Positions 7,752 to 17,777 of a DNA stretch of 64,000 bases are shown here, piece after piece. The notes under the pieces were generated by a model. It did no database searches. It was given only the letters and a program-made list of their open reading frames with translations, and had not been told where the DNA came from. The translations under genes were made by a program, and so were the position numbers. The stretch spans positions 1 through 64,000 of the forward strand of contig CAVSCX010000005.1 in assembly GCA_963726615.1 (NCBI GenBank), in the 5' to 3' direction. The stretch is from CAWDZK01 sp963726615 (GTDB taxonomy: Bacteria; Actinomycetota; Actinomycetes; JACCUZ01). Within the stretch, counting starts at the first letter, position 1. The number at the start of each line of letters is the position of its first letter.

Positions 7752-7841
7752 CGACCCCTCGTACGGCGTCATCCCGCTGAACTCCCCCAGGGCCGGAAGG
7801 CAGCAAGGGTAGGCAGGCTCTGGCGGGTGTGCGGGGGGTCC
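7752..7841 (+). ncRNA. ffs: Signal recognition particle RNA (4.5S type)
   Basis: The conserved SRP apical region is present: the symmetric loop strand around GGGCCGGAAGGCAGCAAGGG with the GGAA tetraloop, and the returning strand GGCAGGCTCTGG. The outer ends (ACCCC at 7754 and GGGGT near 7839) close the long hairpin. A TAGAGT -10 box at 7739-7744 places transcription start at about 7751. This short form lacks an Alu domain. Its position between tRNA-Ser and dnaX is usual in actinobacteria. Exact ends are estimates. Confidence 0.88.
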
Positions 7842-7908
7842 CTGCATGCCGCCTGGGTGGTCCCGGCGGACCTCGGGACGAGCCCGCCGAGGGGTCGGCG
7901 CCGACGGC

Positions 7909-7914
7909 TAGGGT
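7909..7914 (+). promoter_or_regulatory. -10 box for leaderless dnaX transcript
   Basis: TAGGGT ends 7 nt before the GTG start of dnaX, so transcription should begin at or next to the start codon. No Shine-Dalgarno sequence is present, which agrees with leaderless translation. Confidence 0.55.
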
Positions 7915-7921
7915 CGGTGCC

Positions 7922-9889
7922 GTGACCCAAGCGCTCTACCGCCGCTACCGGCCGGCGACCTTCGCCGAGGTGATCGGCCAGGAGCACGTGACCGGGCCGC
8001 TGCAGCAGGCGCTCAAGGGCGACCGCACCCACCACGCGTACCTGTTCTCCGGACCCCGCGGCTGCGGCAAGACCACCAGCGCGCGGATCATGGCCCGCTG
8101 CCTCAACTGCGCGCAGGGCCCTACGCCGACCCCGTGCGGCGAGTGCGATTCATGCCTCGCGCTGGCGCCCGGCGGGGGCGGCAGCCTCGACGTCATCGAG
8201 ATCGACGCTGCCACCCACGGCCTGGTCGACGACGCCCGCGACCTGCGCGAGCGCGCGTACTTCGCCCCGGCCTCCTCGCGGTACAAGGTCTACATCATCG
8301 ACGAGGCGCACATGCTCGGCCCGGGCGCGGCCAACGCGCTGCTCAAGGTGGTCGAGGAGCCGCCCCCGCACGTGAAGTTCGTCTTCGCGACAACAGAGCC
8401 GGAGAAGGTCATCGCGACCATCCGCTCGCGGGTGCACCACTACCCGTTCCGGCTGGTCCCGCCCGGCGAGCTCGCCAGCTACCTCGCGCAGGTGTGCGAG
8501 AAGGAGGGTGTGGTGGCCGACCGCGGCGCCATCTCGCTGGTGGTGCGGTCCGGTCGCGGCTCGGTGCGGGACGCGATGAGCATCCTGGACCAGCTGGTCT
8601 CGGGCGCTCCGGACTCCGGCATGAGCTACGAGTACGCCGCGGGGCTGCTCGGTCTCACCGACGCCACCCTGCTCGACGACACCGTCGAGGCGTTCGCTGC
8701 CGGCGACGCCGCGACCGTGTTCCGGGTCGTCGACCGGGTCGTCGAGGGCGGCCACGACCCGCGCCGGTTCGCCGAGGACCTGCTCGAGCGGCTGCGCGAC
8801 CTCATCGTCATGCACGCGGTTCCGGACGCGGCCGGGGCGATCCTCGGCGACCACCCCGACGACGAGCTGGAGCGGATGCGCCAGCAGGCCGCGCACTTCG
8901 GCGCCGCGCAGCTGTCGCGGGCGGCCGACATCGTCAACGAGGGCTTGATCGAGATGCGCGGCGCGACGGCCCCTCGGCTGCAGCTCGAGCTGATCTGCGC
9001 GCGGGTGCTGCTGCCCGCGGCCGACGACGCCGTCCGCGGCGTGGCCGCCCGGCTGGACCGGCTCGAGCGCCGCGCGGCCATCGCCGGCGCCGCTGACGCC
9101 GCCGATGCCGAGCCGCCGGCCCAAGCCGCGACGCCGTCCCCGGCCCCCCGCCGCACACCGGCACCCGATCCCGCGCCCGCTGCGTCCGGCGCCGACCCGG
9201 TGGCCGCGCCTTCGACGACCCCGGCCGCGGCGGCGGGAGCAGCCTTACCGCAGCCGAGCGAGCAGACGGCGTCGGCGCCGGCGGCAGCCCCTGCGCCGGA
9301 GGAGCAGGCAGGCGGGAAGCAGGCCACGGAGGAGACTCCAACGGAGGAGACGGCAACGGAGGACACCGCAGCCGAGCCGCCGGCCGGAGCCGCCGTGGGC
9401 GCGCTCGACCTCGTCGCCGTCCGCCGGCAGTGGCACCTGGTGCTGGACGAGGTGAAGTCGCTGCGCCGCTTCACCTGGACGCTGCTCAGCCACAACGCCC
9501 AGGTCGCCGCCCTCGACGGCTCCCGGATCACCCTGGCCATGGTCAACGCCGGGGCCCGCGACAGCTTCCTGCGCGGCGGCAGCGACGAGATCGTGCGGGA
9601 GGCGCTGGTCCGCGTGCTCGGCGTCGACTGGAAGGTCGACGCCATCGTCGACCCCTCGGCGGCCCCGAGCCCGGCTGTGGCGGCCCCGCCCCGGGCCGCG
9701 CCCGCCCCGTCGGGTCGGGCCGCGGCCGAGGCCGCCGTCGCCGCCGAGGCCGGCTCCGGTCCCGGTGCCGAGGTCGAGGACACACCGTCGTCCGACGACG
9801 CGGACGCCGACGACGGCGACCTCACCTCGCACGACCTGCTCGCCCGTGAGCTCGGCGCCAAGGTCATCGGCGAGTACGACGCCAGCTGA
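7922..9889 (+). CDS. dnaX: DNA polymerase III subunit gamma/tau
   Basis: The 655-residue clamp-loader ATPase begins at GTG (VTQALYRRYRPATFAEVIGQ). The AAA+ module has Walker A GPRGCGKTTS, the four-Cys zinc module (CLNC..., CGECDSC) and DEAHML; the sensor/arginine-finger region includes TTEPEKVIATIRSR. A long Ala/Pro/Glu-rich linker (about residues 390-490) separates this from a C-terminal tau-type domain (VRRQWHLVLDEVKSLRRFTW). DnaX loads the sliding clamp and tethers polymerase cores. No A-rich slippery site for a gamma frameshift product was found. The longer frame starting at 7829 would run through the SRP RNA and is rejected. It is followed by ybaB and recR, a common cluster. Confidence 0.97.
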   Translation: MTQALYRRYRPATFAEVIGQEHVTGPLQQALKGDRTHHAYLFSGPRGCGKTTSARIMARCLNCAQGPTPTPCGECDSCLALAPGGGGSLDVIEIDAATHGLVDDARDLRERAYFAPASSRYKVYIIDEAHMLGPGAANALLKVVEEPPPHVKFVFATTEPEKVIATIRSRVHHYPFRLVPPGELASYLAQVCEKEGVVADRGAISLVVRSGRGSVRDAMSILDQLVSGAPDSGMSYEYAAGLLGLTDATLLDDTVEAFAAGDAATVFRVVDRVVEGGHDPRRFAEDLLERLRDLIVMHAVPDAAGAILGDHPDDELERMRQQAAHFGAAQLSRAADIVNEGLIEMRGATAPRLQLELICARVLLPAADDAVRGVAARLDRLERRAAIAGAADAADAEPPAQAATPSPAPRRTPAPDPAPAASGADPVAAPSTTPAAAAGAALPQPSEQTASAPAAAPAPEEQAGGKQATEETPTEETATEDTAAEPPAGAAVGALDLVAVRRQWHLVLDEVKSLRRFTWTLLSHNAQVAALDGSRITLAMVNAGARDSFLRGGSDEIVREALVRVLGVDWKVDAIVDPSAAPSPAVAAPPRAAPAPSGRAAAEAAVAAEAGSGPGAEVEDTPSSDDADADDGDLTSHDLLARELGAKVIGEYDAS

Positions 9890-10069
9890 GGGCCGCGCCC
9901 GGCGTCATCGCCGGTTCGCAGGCGGGCCCAGCCGGGCCGACCGGGTGGTCACCGATCCGTGATCGACTCGGCGGGGGCGGGCCGCAACGGCCCAGCCGGG
10001 CGGCCCACCCCGTAGGCTCGCGGGACACGCTGCACCCGCAGCGTCGAGGCCGAGAGTGAGCGACAGCAC

Positions 10070-10483
10070 GTGCACCCAGACGACGACGGTCCCGTGGCCG
10101 GCCAGGGCGAAGACCCGGCCGACGCGCAGGGCGGGCTCGCTGCCCTCGGGGGGCTCGGCGGAGCCGACTTGTCCTCGTTGATGGCGCAGGCCCAGCAGAT
10201 GCAGCAGCAGCTGATGGCGGCGCAGGAGGAGCTCGCCTCGGCCGAGGTCACCGGCACTGCCGGCGGCGGTCTGGTGCGGGCAACGGTGACCGGCGCCGGC
10301 GAGGTGGTGGCGCTGCAGATCGATCCGGCCGCCATCGATCCCACCGACCCCGACGGCCTGGCCGACCTGGTGCTCGCCGCGATCCGCGACGGCAACCGTG
10401 CCGCGCAGGACCTGCAGTCGCAGGCCATGGGTCCGCTCGCGCAGGGGCTCGGTGGCTCCGGCCTCGGGCTGCCGGGTCTCTAG
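10070..10483 (+). CDS. YbaB/EbfC nucleoid-associated protein
   Basis: The 137-residue protein starts at GTG (10070). It has a Gly/Ala/Asp-rich N-terminal extension of about 30 residues, the Gln/Met-rich helix LMAQAQQMQQQLMAAQEEL, and the YbaB core strand set (GLVRATVTGAGEVVALQIDP). YbaB dimers bind DNA without strict sequence specificity, and the gene travels with dnaX and recR in most bacteria. The 180-nt gap after dnaX carries a -10-like TAGGCT (10014-10019), which would give a leader of about 45 nt. The recR start lies 9 nt after its stop. The extended N-terminus is longer than in E. coli YbaB. Confidence 0.92.
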   Translation: MHPDDDGPVAGQGEDPADAQGGLAALGGLGGADLSSLMAQAQQMQQQLMAAQEELASAEVTGTAGGGLVRATVTGAGEVVALQIDPAAIDPTDPDGLADLVLAAIRDGNRAAQDLQSQAMGPLAQGLGGSGLGLPGL

Positions 10484-10492
10484 GGCGCCGAC

Positions 10493-11092
10493 GTGTACGA
10501 GGGTGTGGTCCAGGACCTGATCGACGAGCTCGGGCAGCTGCCCGGTGTCGGTCCCAAGAGCGCCCAGCGGATCGCCTTCCACCTGCTCGCGGCTGACCCG
10601 GCCGACGTACGACGGCTGGTGCACGCCCTCACCGAGGTGAAGGACAAGGTCCGGTTCTGCAAGACCTGCGGCAACGTCGCCGAGGCCGAGGAGTGCCGCA
10701 TCTGCCGAGACTCTCGCCGGGACCTCGCGGTGATCTGCGTCGTCGAGGAGTCCAAGGACGTCGTCGCCATCGAGAAGACCCGGGAGTTCCGGGGCCGCTA
10801 CCACGTGCTCGGCGGTGCGATCAGCCCGATCGAGGGCATCGGGCCCGACGACCTGCGCGTGCGTGAGCTGATGACCCGGCTGGCCGACGGCACCGTCACC
10901 GAGCTGATCCTCGCCACCGACCCGAACCTCGAGGGCGAGGCCACCGCTACCTACCTGGCGCGACTGGTCAAGCCGATGGGCCTGCGCGTCACCCGACTCG
11001 CCAGCGGCCTGCCCGTGGGAGGTGACCTCGAGTACGCCGACGAGGTGACTCTCGGGCGGGCCTTCGAAGGACGCCGTCTGCTCGACGTCTGA
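10493..11092 (+). CDS. recR: Recombination protein RecR
   Basis: The 199-residue protein starts at GTG 9 nt after ybaB. It shows the N-terminal helix-hairpin-helix (LGQLPGVGPKSAQRIAFHLL), the Cys4 zinc finger (CKTCGNVAEAEECRIC), the Toprim core (AVICVVEESKDVVAIEKT) with Walker-like EGIGPDDLRV, and the C-terminal EVTLGRAFEGR. The length is typical. RecR acts with RecO/RecF to load RecA on gapped DNA. It is co-transcribed with ybaB. Confidence 0.97.
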   Translation: MYEGVVQDLIDELGQLPGVGPKSAQRIAFHLLAADPADVRRLVHALTEVKDKVRFCKTCGNVAEAEECRICRDSRRDLAVICVVEESKDVVAIEKTREFRGRYHVLGGAISPIEGIGPDDLRVRELMTRLADGTVTELILATDPNLEGEATATYLARLVKPMGLRVTRLASGLPVGGDLEYADEVTLGRAFEGRRLLDV

Positions 11093-11146
11093 GCCGCCGG
11101 CGCTGCGTGCGCCCTGCCACCACGAGCACCACGGAGGGAAGACCCG

Positions 11147-11734
11147 ATGACCACCACCGATGACCTCGGGGACTTCACGATCGAGATCGCCGACCAGGTC
11201 GAGAGCTTCTGCGTCGCCGTACGCGAGATCGCGGCGGCCGAGGACCCCGACTATGCCATCTCGCTGCTGCTGCTGGAGACCTCCCAGCTGCTGCTGGCGG
11301 GCGGCCGGCTGGGCGCCATCTCCGACGTCGTCCCGGAGGAGCGGTTCGAGCCGGACGCGGGACACGACCCCGACGTCGAGGGGATCCGCGACTCGCTGGC
11401 CAACCTGCTGGAGCCGATCGACGACCACGCGGCGCTGTTCGACCCGTACAGCGACGAGCCCGAGGTGTTCACCTCGCGGCTGTCCGACGACATCGCCGAC
11501 GTCATGAGCGACCTGCTGCACGGGCTGCAGCACTACCGGGCCGGCCGCGGCAGCGAGGCGCTGTGGTGGTGGCAGTTCTCCTACCTGTCCAACTGGGGCT
11601 CGACAGCGTCGTCGGTCCTGCGGGCACTGCACTCGGTGGTCTCCCACGTCCGGCTGGACACCCCGGTCGACGACACGGTCCGGGTCGAGGACCGGCTGCT
11701 CGCCGAGACCGTCGTCGAGGTCCACAACCCCTGA
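11147..11734 (+). CDS. DUF5063 family protein
   Basis: The 195-residue acidic protein starts at ATG with GGAGGG eight nt upstream. It is rich in Asp/Glu/Leu helices (IADQVESFCVAVREIAAAED; ALWWWQFSYLSNWGSTASSV) and matches the DUF5063 family by overall pattern: the WWWQF segment and the terminal LHSVVSHV helix are its recognisable parts. It has no signal peptide or membrane helix. In actinobacteria it commonly lies between recR and lysC, as here, suggesting conserved co-expression, but no biochemical function is known. A structural similarity to immunity or adaptor proteins is only speculation. Confidence 0.75.
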   Translation: MTTTDDLGDFTIEIADQVESFCVAVREIAAAEDPDYAISLLLLETSQLLLAGGRLGAISDVVPEERFEPDAGHDPDVEGIRDSLANLLEPIDDHAALFDPYSDEPEVFTSRLSDDIADVMSDLLHGLQHYRAGRGSEALWWWQFSYLSNWGSTASSVLRALHSVVSHVRLDTPVDDTVRVEDRLLAETVVEVHNP

Positions 11735-11816
11735 CGGCCGGCCCCGCCTTGCCCGCGCCGGCGCGCGGCTCGGGTCCGGGGAGCGGAATGTCGCGGGGTC
11801 GGCCCGGTCGGCTCCG

Positions 11817-11822
11817 TAGACT
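11817..11822 (+). promoter_or_regulatory. Candidate -10 box for lysC-asd
   Basis: TAGACT lies 41 nt before the lysC GTG, leaving a short leader that contains GAGGAAGAG as ribosome-binding site. No lysine riboswitch fold fits in so short a leader. Confidence 0.4.
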
Positions 11823-11863
11823 GGCTCGCTGACACGCTCGTCGTACGCAGAGGAAGAGCTCCC

Positions 11864-13131
11864 GTGGGCCTGGTCGTGCAGAAGTACGGCGGATCGTCGG
11901 TCGCCGATGCCGACGGCATCAAGCGGGTGGCGAAGCGGATCGTGGACACCCGCAAGGCGGGGAACGACGTGGTCGTGGCCGTTTCCGCGATGGGGGACAC
12001 CACCGACGAGCTCGTCGACCTGGCGCAGCAGGTCAGCCCGCTGCCGCCCGGACGCGAGCTGGACATGCTCCTGACCGCGGGAGAGCGCATCTCGATGGCC
12101 CTGCTCGCGATGGCCATCGCGAACCTCGGGCACCAGGCCCGGTCGTACACCGGCAGCCAGGCCGGCGTGATCACCGACTCGAGCCACGGCAGGGCGCGCA
12201 TCATCGACGTCACCCCGGGGCGCATCCGCTCGGCACTGGACGAGGGCGCGATCGTCATCGTCGCCGGCTTCCAGGGGGTCTCGCAGGACACCAAGGAGAT
12301 CACCACTCTCGGTCGCGGCGGCACCGACACGACCGCGGTCGCGCTCGCCGCGGCTCTCGGCGCCGAGGTGTGCGAGATCTACACCGACGTCGACGGTGTG
12401 TTCTCCGCGGACCCGCGTATCGTCCCGACCGCCCGCCGCCTGCCGCGCATCTCCTACGAGGAGATGCTGGAGATGGCGGCCTGCGGCTCGAAGGTGCTGC
12501 ACCTGCGCTGCGTGGAGTACGCGCGGCGCTACGACATACCCGTCCACGTGCGCTCGTCGTTCTCGATGCGCGAGGGCACCTGGGTCACCGACGAACCGCA
12601 AGGGGTCGACCAGATGGAGCAGGCGATCATCTCCGGCGTCGCGCACGACCGGAGCGAGGCCAAGATCACTGTGGTGGGGGTGCCGGACAAGCCCGGCGAG
12701 GCCGCGGCGATCTTCCGCGCCGTGTCGGCCGCCGAGATCAACATCGACATGATCGTGCAGAACATCTCGGCGGCCACCACCGGGCGCACCGACATCTCGT
12801 TCACGCTGCCCAGCACCGACGGGCAGACCGCCATGGCGGCGCTGGACCGGATCCGCGACCAGGTCGGCTTCGAGGACCTGCTCTACGACGACCAGGTCGG
12901 CAAGGTCTCGCTGGTCGGCGCGGGGATGCGCTCCCATCCGGGGGTGTCGGCCACGTTCTTCGGCGCGCTCGCCGACGCCGGGGTCAACATCGAGATGATC
13001 TCGACCTCGGAGATCCGCATCTCGGTCGTTGTCCGCGGCGGCGACGTCGACTCCGCGGTGACGGCGGTCCACACGGCGTTCGAGCTGGACAGCTCCGAGA
13101 CCGAGGCGGTCGTCTACGGCGGGACCGGCCG

Positions 13132-13135
<4 letters not shown>
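11864..13135 (+). CDS. lysC: Aspartate kinase (alpha and overlapping beta products)
   Basis: The 423-residue enzyme phosphorylates aspartate, the first step to lysine, threonine, methionine and diaminopimelate. The catalytic domain shows VQKYGGSSVAD, AGERISMALLAMA, TLGRGGTDTTAVALAAAL and the YTDVDGVFSADPR signature. Two C-terminal ACT domains (from about residue 265, KITVVGVPDKPGEAA, and from about 345, KVSLVGAGMRSHPGVSA) should give concerted feedback inhibition by lysine and threonine. As in Corynebacterium lysC, an in-frame ATG within the gene could produce the separate regulatory beta subunit. Its stop overlaps the asd ATG (ATGA), so the two are translationally coupled. Confidence 0.97.
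12600..12616 (+). promoter_or_regulatory. Internal ribosome-binding site and start for the LysC beta subunit
   Basis: A purine-rich AAGGGG (12600-12605) precedes an in-frame ATG at 12614, at the junction of the kinase and ACT domains. Initiation there would give a 173-residue ACT-domain protein equal in extent to the known beta subunit of alpha2beta2 aspartokinases. Use of the site is inferred by analogy. Confidence 0.55.
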
Positions 13136-14178
<1,043 letters not shown>

Positions 14179-15003
14179 CACTCTTCGTCCACCGCGAAGG
14201 TCGGGACGCGACCACCCCGGCGAGCCCGACCAGGGCAAGGCCGGCCACGAAGGCGGTGTAGGTCCAGGCGGCCGCGCCGTCCCACAGCAGGCTGTCCCGG
14301 AACCGCAGGACCACGGCGAGCTGGCCCAGCCCCAGCACGGCGGAGGCGGGGAACACGACGGCTGCGGCCTCTCGACTGTCGACCCACCAGCACTGCAGGG
14401 CGACCACGCCGAGGCCGACCAGCCAGGCTCCGATGGCTTGGGCCGTGAGTGTGGTGAGCTGCCACGGCCACCAGCCGGCGTCGTCCGGGCGCCCGAGCAG
14501 CAGGGACCCTCCTGCCAACAGGACGAGCCCCTGCACGCCGAGCGCATGTCGCAGCACGACCGGCAGCGGCGCCGACGCGGGCGGGCCGCTCGTCCGGTCG
14601 CCGGCGGCCGCGCGCGCCTGCCGCCACCACAGCAGGCCCAGCGCGACCGGCACGACGGCGTACAACACCACCCAGCCCCAGCTGAGCGAACGGGTCAGGT
14701 GCGAGCTGGCGTCGAGGTTGAACCGGTCCAGGTGAGCCAGTGTCACCGCCAGGGTGAGCGTCGCGAACACCCAGACACCCGGGACAGCCTGCCGCGCGCA
14801 GCGCCAGGTCGGCCGCCGCGCGGCCGAGACCTCCAGCACCGCCGCGGCCAGGTACCCGGCACCCAGGAAAGCGGCGGTGACCGGCACGTCGATCGTCCAC
14901 GCGAAGTACCGGTCGGTCCGGTCGCTGCGCAGCGTCAGCGGGACCGACTGCGCGAAGACCAGCGCGGCGCTCAGCCAGAGCATCCGGCGCATCCCGATGG
15001 TCA

Positions 15004-15744
15004 TCACAGCGCGGCACCTGGCGCGGGCAGGCGCACGCCGAAGCCACGCACGGCGAGCTTGAGCAGGACCTGTCCTGGCGCGCACAGCTGCTGCACGCGA
15101 CGGGCGCTGAGCACCTCGAGCTGGTCCAGCCGACCCGCGAGGACGTCCGGACCCTCGGTCCGGGCCTGGTCCAGGGCGCGCGCGTTGTCCCAGACCTTGT
15201 CCCGGGCCTCACGCAGGAACCGCTTGGTGCCGGACTGGTTGAGCGGTCGCAGCAGCCGGTCGGTCAGTGTTGCCCCGCCGAGCCTTGCCAGCTCGCGGTC
15301 CTCTGCGCGCACGCGGCCGGCCAGCACCAGGTCCAGCCGTCGGTGGTCGGCCTTGCGGGCCGCGCTGCGCTCAGCGTCCGCGAACTCGTCGGGAGGGATG
15401 ACGGCGACCAGAGCCTGCGGCAGGTCGTAGTTGATGTGCGCGTTCATCCCCAGCAGGACGTGGCGCAGCGGCGGCTGGTCGGTCGCTGCGAAGGCGACCG
15501 CCCAGGGCAACGGCACCGGGCCGCCGTGGTCGGCGTGTGCGACGGCGTCGAGGTAGAGCTCGGCGAACACCACGTCCCAGTGCTCCACCCAGCCCGGGTC
15601 GGCGAAGTGACCGGCGGCGAGCTCGTCCCGGACCGCGACCGTCGTGCGCAGGTAGGTGGCCAGGAAGAACCGTCGCGCGTCGCCGTCCTGCTCCATCGCG
15701 GCCAGCGCGTCCCGCATCCGCTCGACGAGCGCGTCGATGCCCAC
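15004..15744 (-). CDS. DUF5995 family protein
   Basis: The 246-residue protein starts at GTG 15744, eight nt after GGGAGG; the longer frame upstream is rejected because it is low-complexity shadow. It matches the DUF5995 family: RFFLATYLRTTVAVRDEL, a WDVVFAELYLDAV segment and the conserved LLGMNAHINYDLPQAL core. The pattern LLGMNAHINYDL suggests a helical fold with buried His and Asn that may bind a ligand. Function is not established. It is coupled to the downstream membrane protein gene. Confidence 0.78.
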   Translation of the reverse strand: MGIDALVERMRDALAAMEQDGDARRFFLATYLRTTVAVRDELAAGHFADPGWVEHWDVVFAELYLDAVAHADHGGPVPLPWAVAFAATDQPPLRHVLLGMNAHINYDLPQALVAVIPPDEFADAERSAARKADHRRLDLVLAGRVRAEDRELARLGGATLTDRLLRPLNQSGTKRFLREARDKVWDNARALDQARTEGPDVLAGRLDQLEVLSARRVQQLCAPGQVLLKLAVRGFGVRLPAPGAAL

Positions 15745-15877
15745 CCGGCCTCCCGGCCCGAATGTGGCACCACTCGGCGGGGCTGTACAGGGGACGACGC
15801 CCGAGGACGGCCCCGACCGGGAGAACTCGGACGATGGGGCACCTGGTGATCGTGGGCAGGCGTCTCCAGCCGGTCCG

Positions 15878-16486
15878 CTAGCGACGCCGCCAGCGACCGA
15901 GCCACTCCTTGCCCTGGCGTCCGGGCGAGGACTCGGTGACCGGGGCCAGCTCGATCTCGTCGAAGCCGGCCGCGAGATGGGTGCGATACAGGTCCGGGTG
16001 GACCGGGAACGGCGGCCCCACGCCAGGGTCCGAGCCGACAGGTGGCCACTGCGGTTCACGCACGGGGAAGACGAGGGTGACCAGCTGCCCGCCCGGCTTC
16101 AGCAGGGCGTGCATCCGGTCGGCCCAGTCTTCTCGACGCCGAGGCTCCAGGGCGCAGAAGAAGGTGTGGTCCCAGACGAGATCGAAGGGCGTGTCCGGCG
16201 ACACGTCGAAGAAGTCCCCGATCTCGATCCGCGCGCGGTCGGGCTCGAGCTCGCGGCGTTCGCGCTCCTGCTCGAACACCGCCCGAACGCTGTGCGCGAC
16301 CTCGAGCCCGACGACGGCTCGGCCGTGGCCGGCGAGGGTGAACACGTCCCACCCGGCGCCGCAGCCCGGGACCAGCGTCCGCCCCTGCGGCAGCGCGTCA
16401 TCCGCGACGAGCTGCTTGAGGACCGGCGGACTGTCCCCGAGGTCCCACGGGGTGTTTCTGCTCCGCCAGCGTTCTTCCCAGCTCAT
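15878..16486 (-). CDS. TPMT-type SAM-dependent methyltransferase
   Basis: The 202-residue protein starts at ATG 16486 behind GGAGGAGAAGGG. It has the features of the thiopurine-methyltransferase superfamily: WEERWRSRNTPWDLG at the N-terminus, the SAM loop LVPGCGAGWDVFTLA, the acidic ribose-binding strand AVVGLEVAHS, and YRTHLAAGFDEIEL near the C-terminus. Bacterial members methylate small S, Se or Te compounds. The substrate is not predictable. About 130 nt of non-coding DNA separates its stop from the DUF5995 start. Confidence 0.85.
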   Translation of the reverse strand: MSWEERWRSRNTPWDLGDSPPVLKQLVADDALPQGRTLVPGCGAGWDVFTLAGHGRAVVGLEVAHSVRAVFEQERERRELEPDRARIEIGDFFDVSPDTPFDLVWDHTFFCALEPRRREDWADRMHALLKPGGQLVTLVFPVREPQWPPVGSDPGVGPPFPVHPDLYRTHLAAGFDEIELAPVTESSPGRQGKEWLGRWRRR

Positions 16487-16521
16487 CGCCCTTCTCCTCC
16501 CGGCGCCGGGTGCGAACACTA

Positions 16522-16582
16522 GCGACGGCACCACGACCGATCCGGTGCCTGACGGCGGCCCGAACCGGCGTTGTGCCGTCGT
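16522..16582. repeat. Dispersed inverted-repeat element, copy 1 (likely terminator)
   Basis: The left arm around 16522-16539 and the right arm GGCGTTGTGCCGTCGT (16567-16582) form an imperfect stem. The right arm matches 15 of 16 bases of the perfect repeat arm at 36211-36226. It lies just downstream of the minus-strand gene ending at 16611, as expected for a transcription terminator. Confidence 0.55.
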
Positions 16583-16610
16583 CCGCGGCACGGGTCCGCA
16601 CCTGCCTCGG

Positions 16611-17777
16611 TCAGCGGCGGGTGAGCTCGAAGCCCCAGTCGCCGGCGCCCGTGCGGGTGCCGGTGAGCGGGACCGGGTCGGTGCCGTCGTAACGCATGAG
16701 CACCAGGCCGTTGCGGAACTCGGCGGTCCCCGGGCACGGGGCGCTGCAGCCGGCCAGCGTGATCACGTGCTCGTCGTCGGCCCAGCCGAGGACCTGCAGC
16801 GCCTGCTGCCGGTGCACCTCGCCGGTGCGGTTGTCGGTGATCGCGGTCGGCAGGCCGGAGTCCTGGGTGATGGTGAAGCGACCGTCGGGGGAGGTCAGTG
16901 GGAGCTGCGCGGCGTCGATGGACAGGTTCGAGTTGTACGCGTCGCGGTCGCGTTCGACGGGAGTGCCCTCGAGGTCGAAGAACTGCTCGCTCGGACCCCC
17001 GGACGGCGACCAGAGACCGTCGCCGTCCAGGGTGAAGCCGACGTCGGCACGGCCACCGAAGAAGCTGGCGGGAAGCGGGTGGAACGTCGTGGTCCGCGCC
17101 GTGACGTCCACCAGCACGAAGCCAGTGCGTTTCGCCTCACTCGTCCGGAGCCCGCCGCCGCCCGTCGACTTCTGCAGGTCCGGGTTGCCGTCGTAGGCGG
17201 TGGCGACCACGGACGAACCGTCCGGGGACCAGGCCAGCGCGGCGACCTGGTGGTCGGCCACCACCCAGTCCTCGTCCCCTGTGACGAGGTCGACGATGCC
17301 GATCCGGGAGGTGGGCAGTGGGCCGTCGAGCACGGCTGCCGTCTTCAGGCCGGGCGCCACGGCGACGTAGGACCAGTCGGTCGGTCGGTACCGGCCGGTG
17401 GCGGGGTCGGCCACCGCGTACGTCCGGCGCAGCGTCTCCCAGCTGCCGTCGCCTGCGGGGACCAGGTCGGCGCGCACCACGGCCGACACGGCGAGACCTC
17501 CTGCCGAGACGACCTCCTCAGGCGGGTTGTGCGCCGTGTCGGCGTGGACGTCGAGCCGACCTGCAGGGGTGACAGGGTGCCGCCCCTCGCCCGGCCCGAC
17601 GCTGCCGGACAGCGCGACCGCGACGACGACGACGGCGGCCGTCGCGAGACCTGCGAGCACCGGCAGCGTCCGTCGACGCGACCGCCGCCGGCCGAGGGCA
17701 CGGTCGGCGAGGTCGTGGGGGACGGCGACCTCGTCGGCCCAGTCGCGCAGGACGTCGGTGAGCAGCGTGTCGGTCAT
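16611..17777 (-). CDS. Membrane-anchored beta-propeller-like protein, candidate anti-sigma partner
   Basis: The 388-residue protein has a short cytoplasmic N-terminus (about 37 residues, ending in RRRSRRR), one transmembrane helix (LPVLAGLATAAVVVVAVAL), and a large exported domain with repeated WD/PD40-like blades (VAALAWSPDGSSVVATAYDG; LPLTSPDGRFTITQDSG). Its start overlaps the stop of the upstream SigE-type sigma gene (ATGA), so they are translated together. A cytoplasmic tip plus exported sensor attached to an ECF sigma operon is the usual layout of an anti-sigma factor, but the N-terminus lacks a recognisable zinc HxxxCxxC motif. The anti-sigma role is an inference from context. Confidence 0.7.
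   Translation of the reverse strand: MTDTLLTDVLRDWADEVAVPHDLADRALGRRRSRRRTLPVLAGLATAAVVVVAVALSGSVGPGEGRHPVTPAGRLDVHADTAHNPPEEVVSAGGLAVSAVVRADLVPAGDGSWETLRRTYAVADPATGRYRPTDWSYVAVAPGLKTAAVLDGPLPTSRIGIVDLVTGDEDWVVADHQVAALAWSPDGSSVVATAYDGNPDLQKSTGGGGLRTSEAKRTGFVLVDVTARTTTFHPLPASFFGGRADVGFTLDGDGLWSPSGGPSEQFFDLEGTPVERDRDAYNSNLSIDAAQLPLTSPDGRFTITQDSGLPTAITDNRTGEVHRQQALQVLGWADDEHVITLAGCSAPCPGTAEFRNGLVLMRYDGTDPVPLTGTRTGAGDWGFELTRR

Noticed and set aside
7922..9889. Programmed frameshift for a short DnaX gamma product
   Set aside because: No A-rich slippery heptamer or following hairpin was found in the coding sequence.
11735..11863. Lysine riboswitch upstream of lysC
   Set aside because: The leader after the probable -10 is only about 35 nt, too short for the aptamer.
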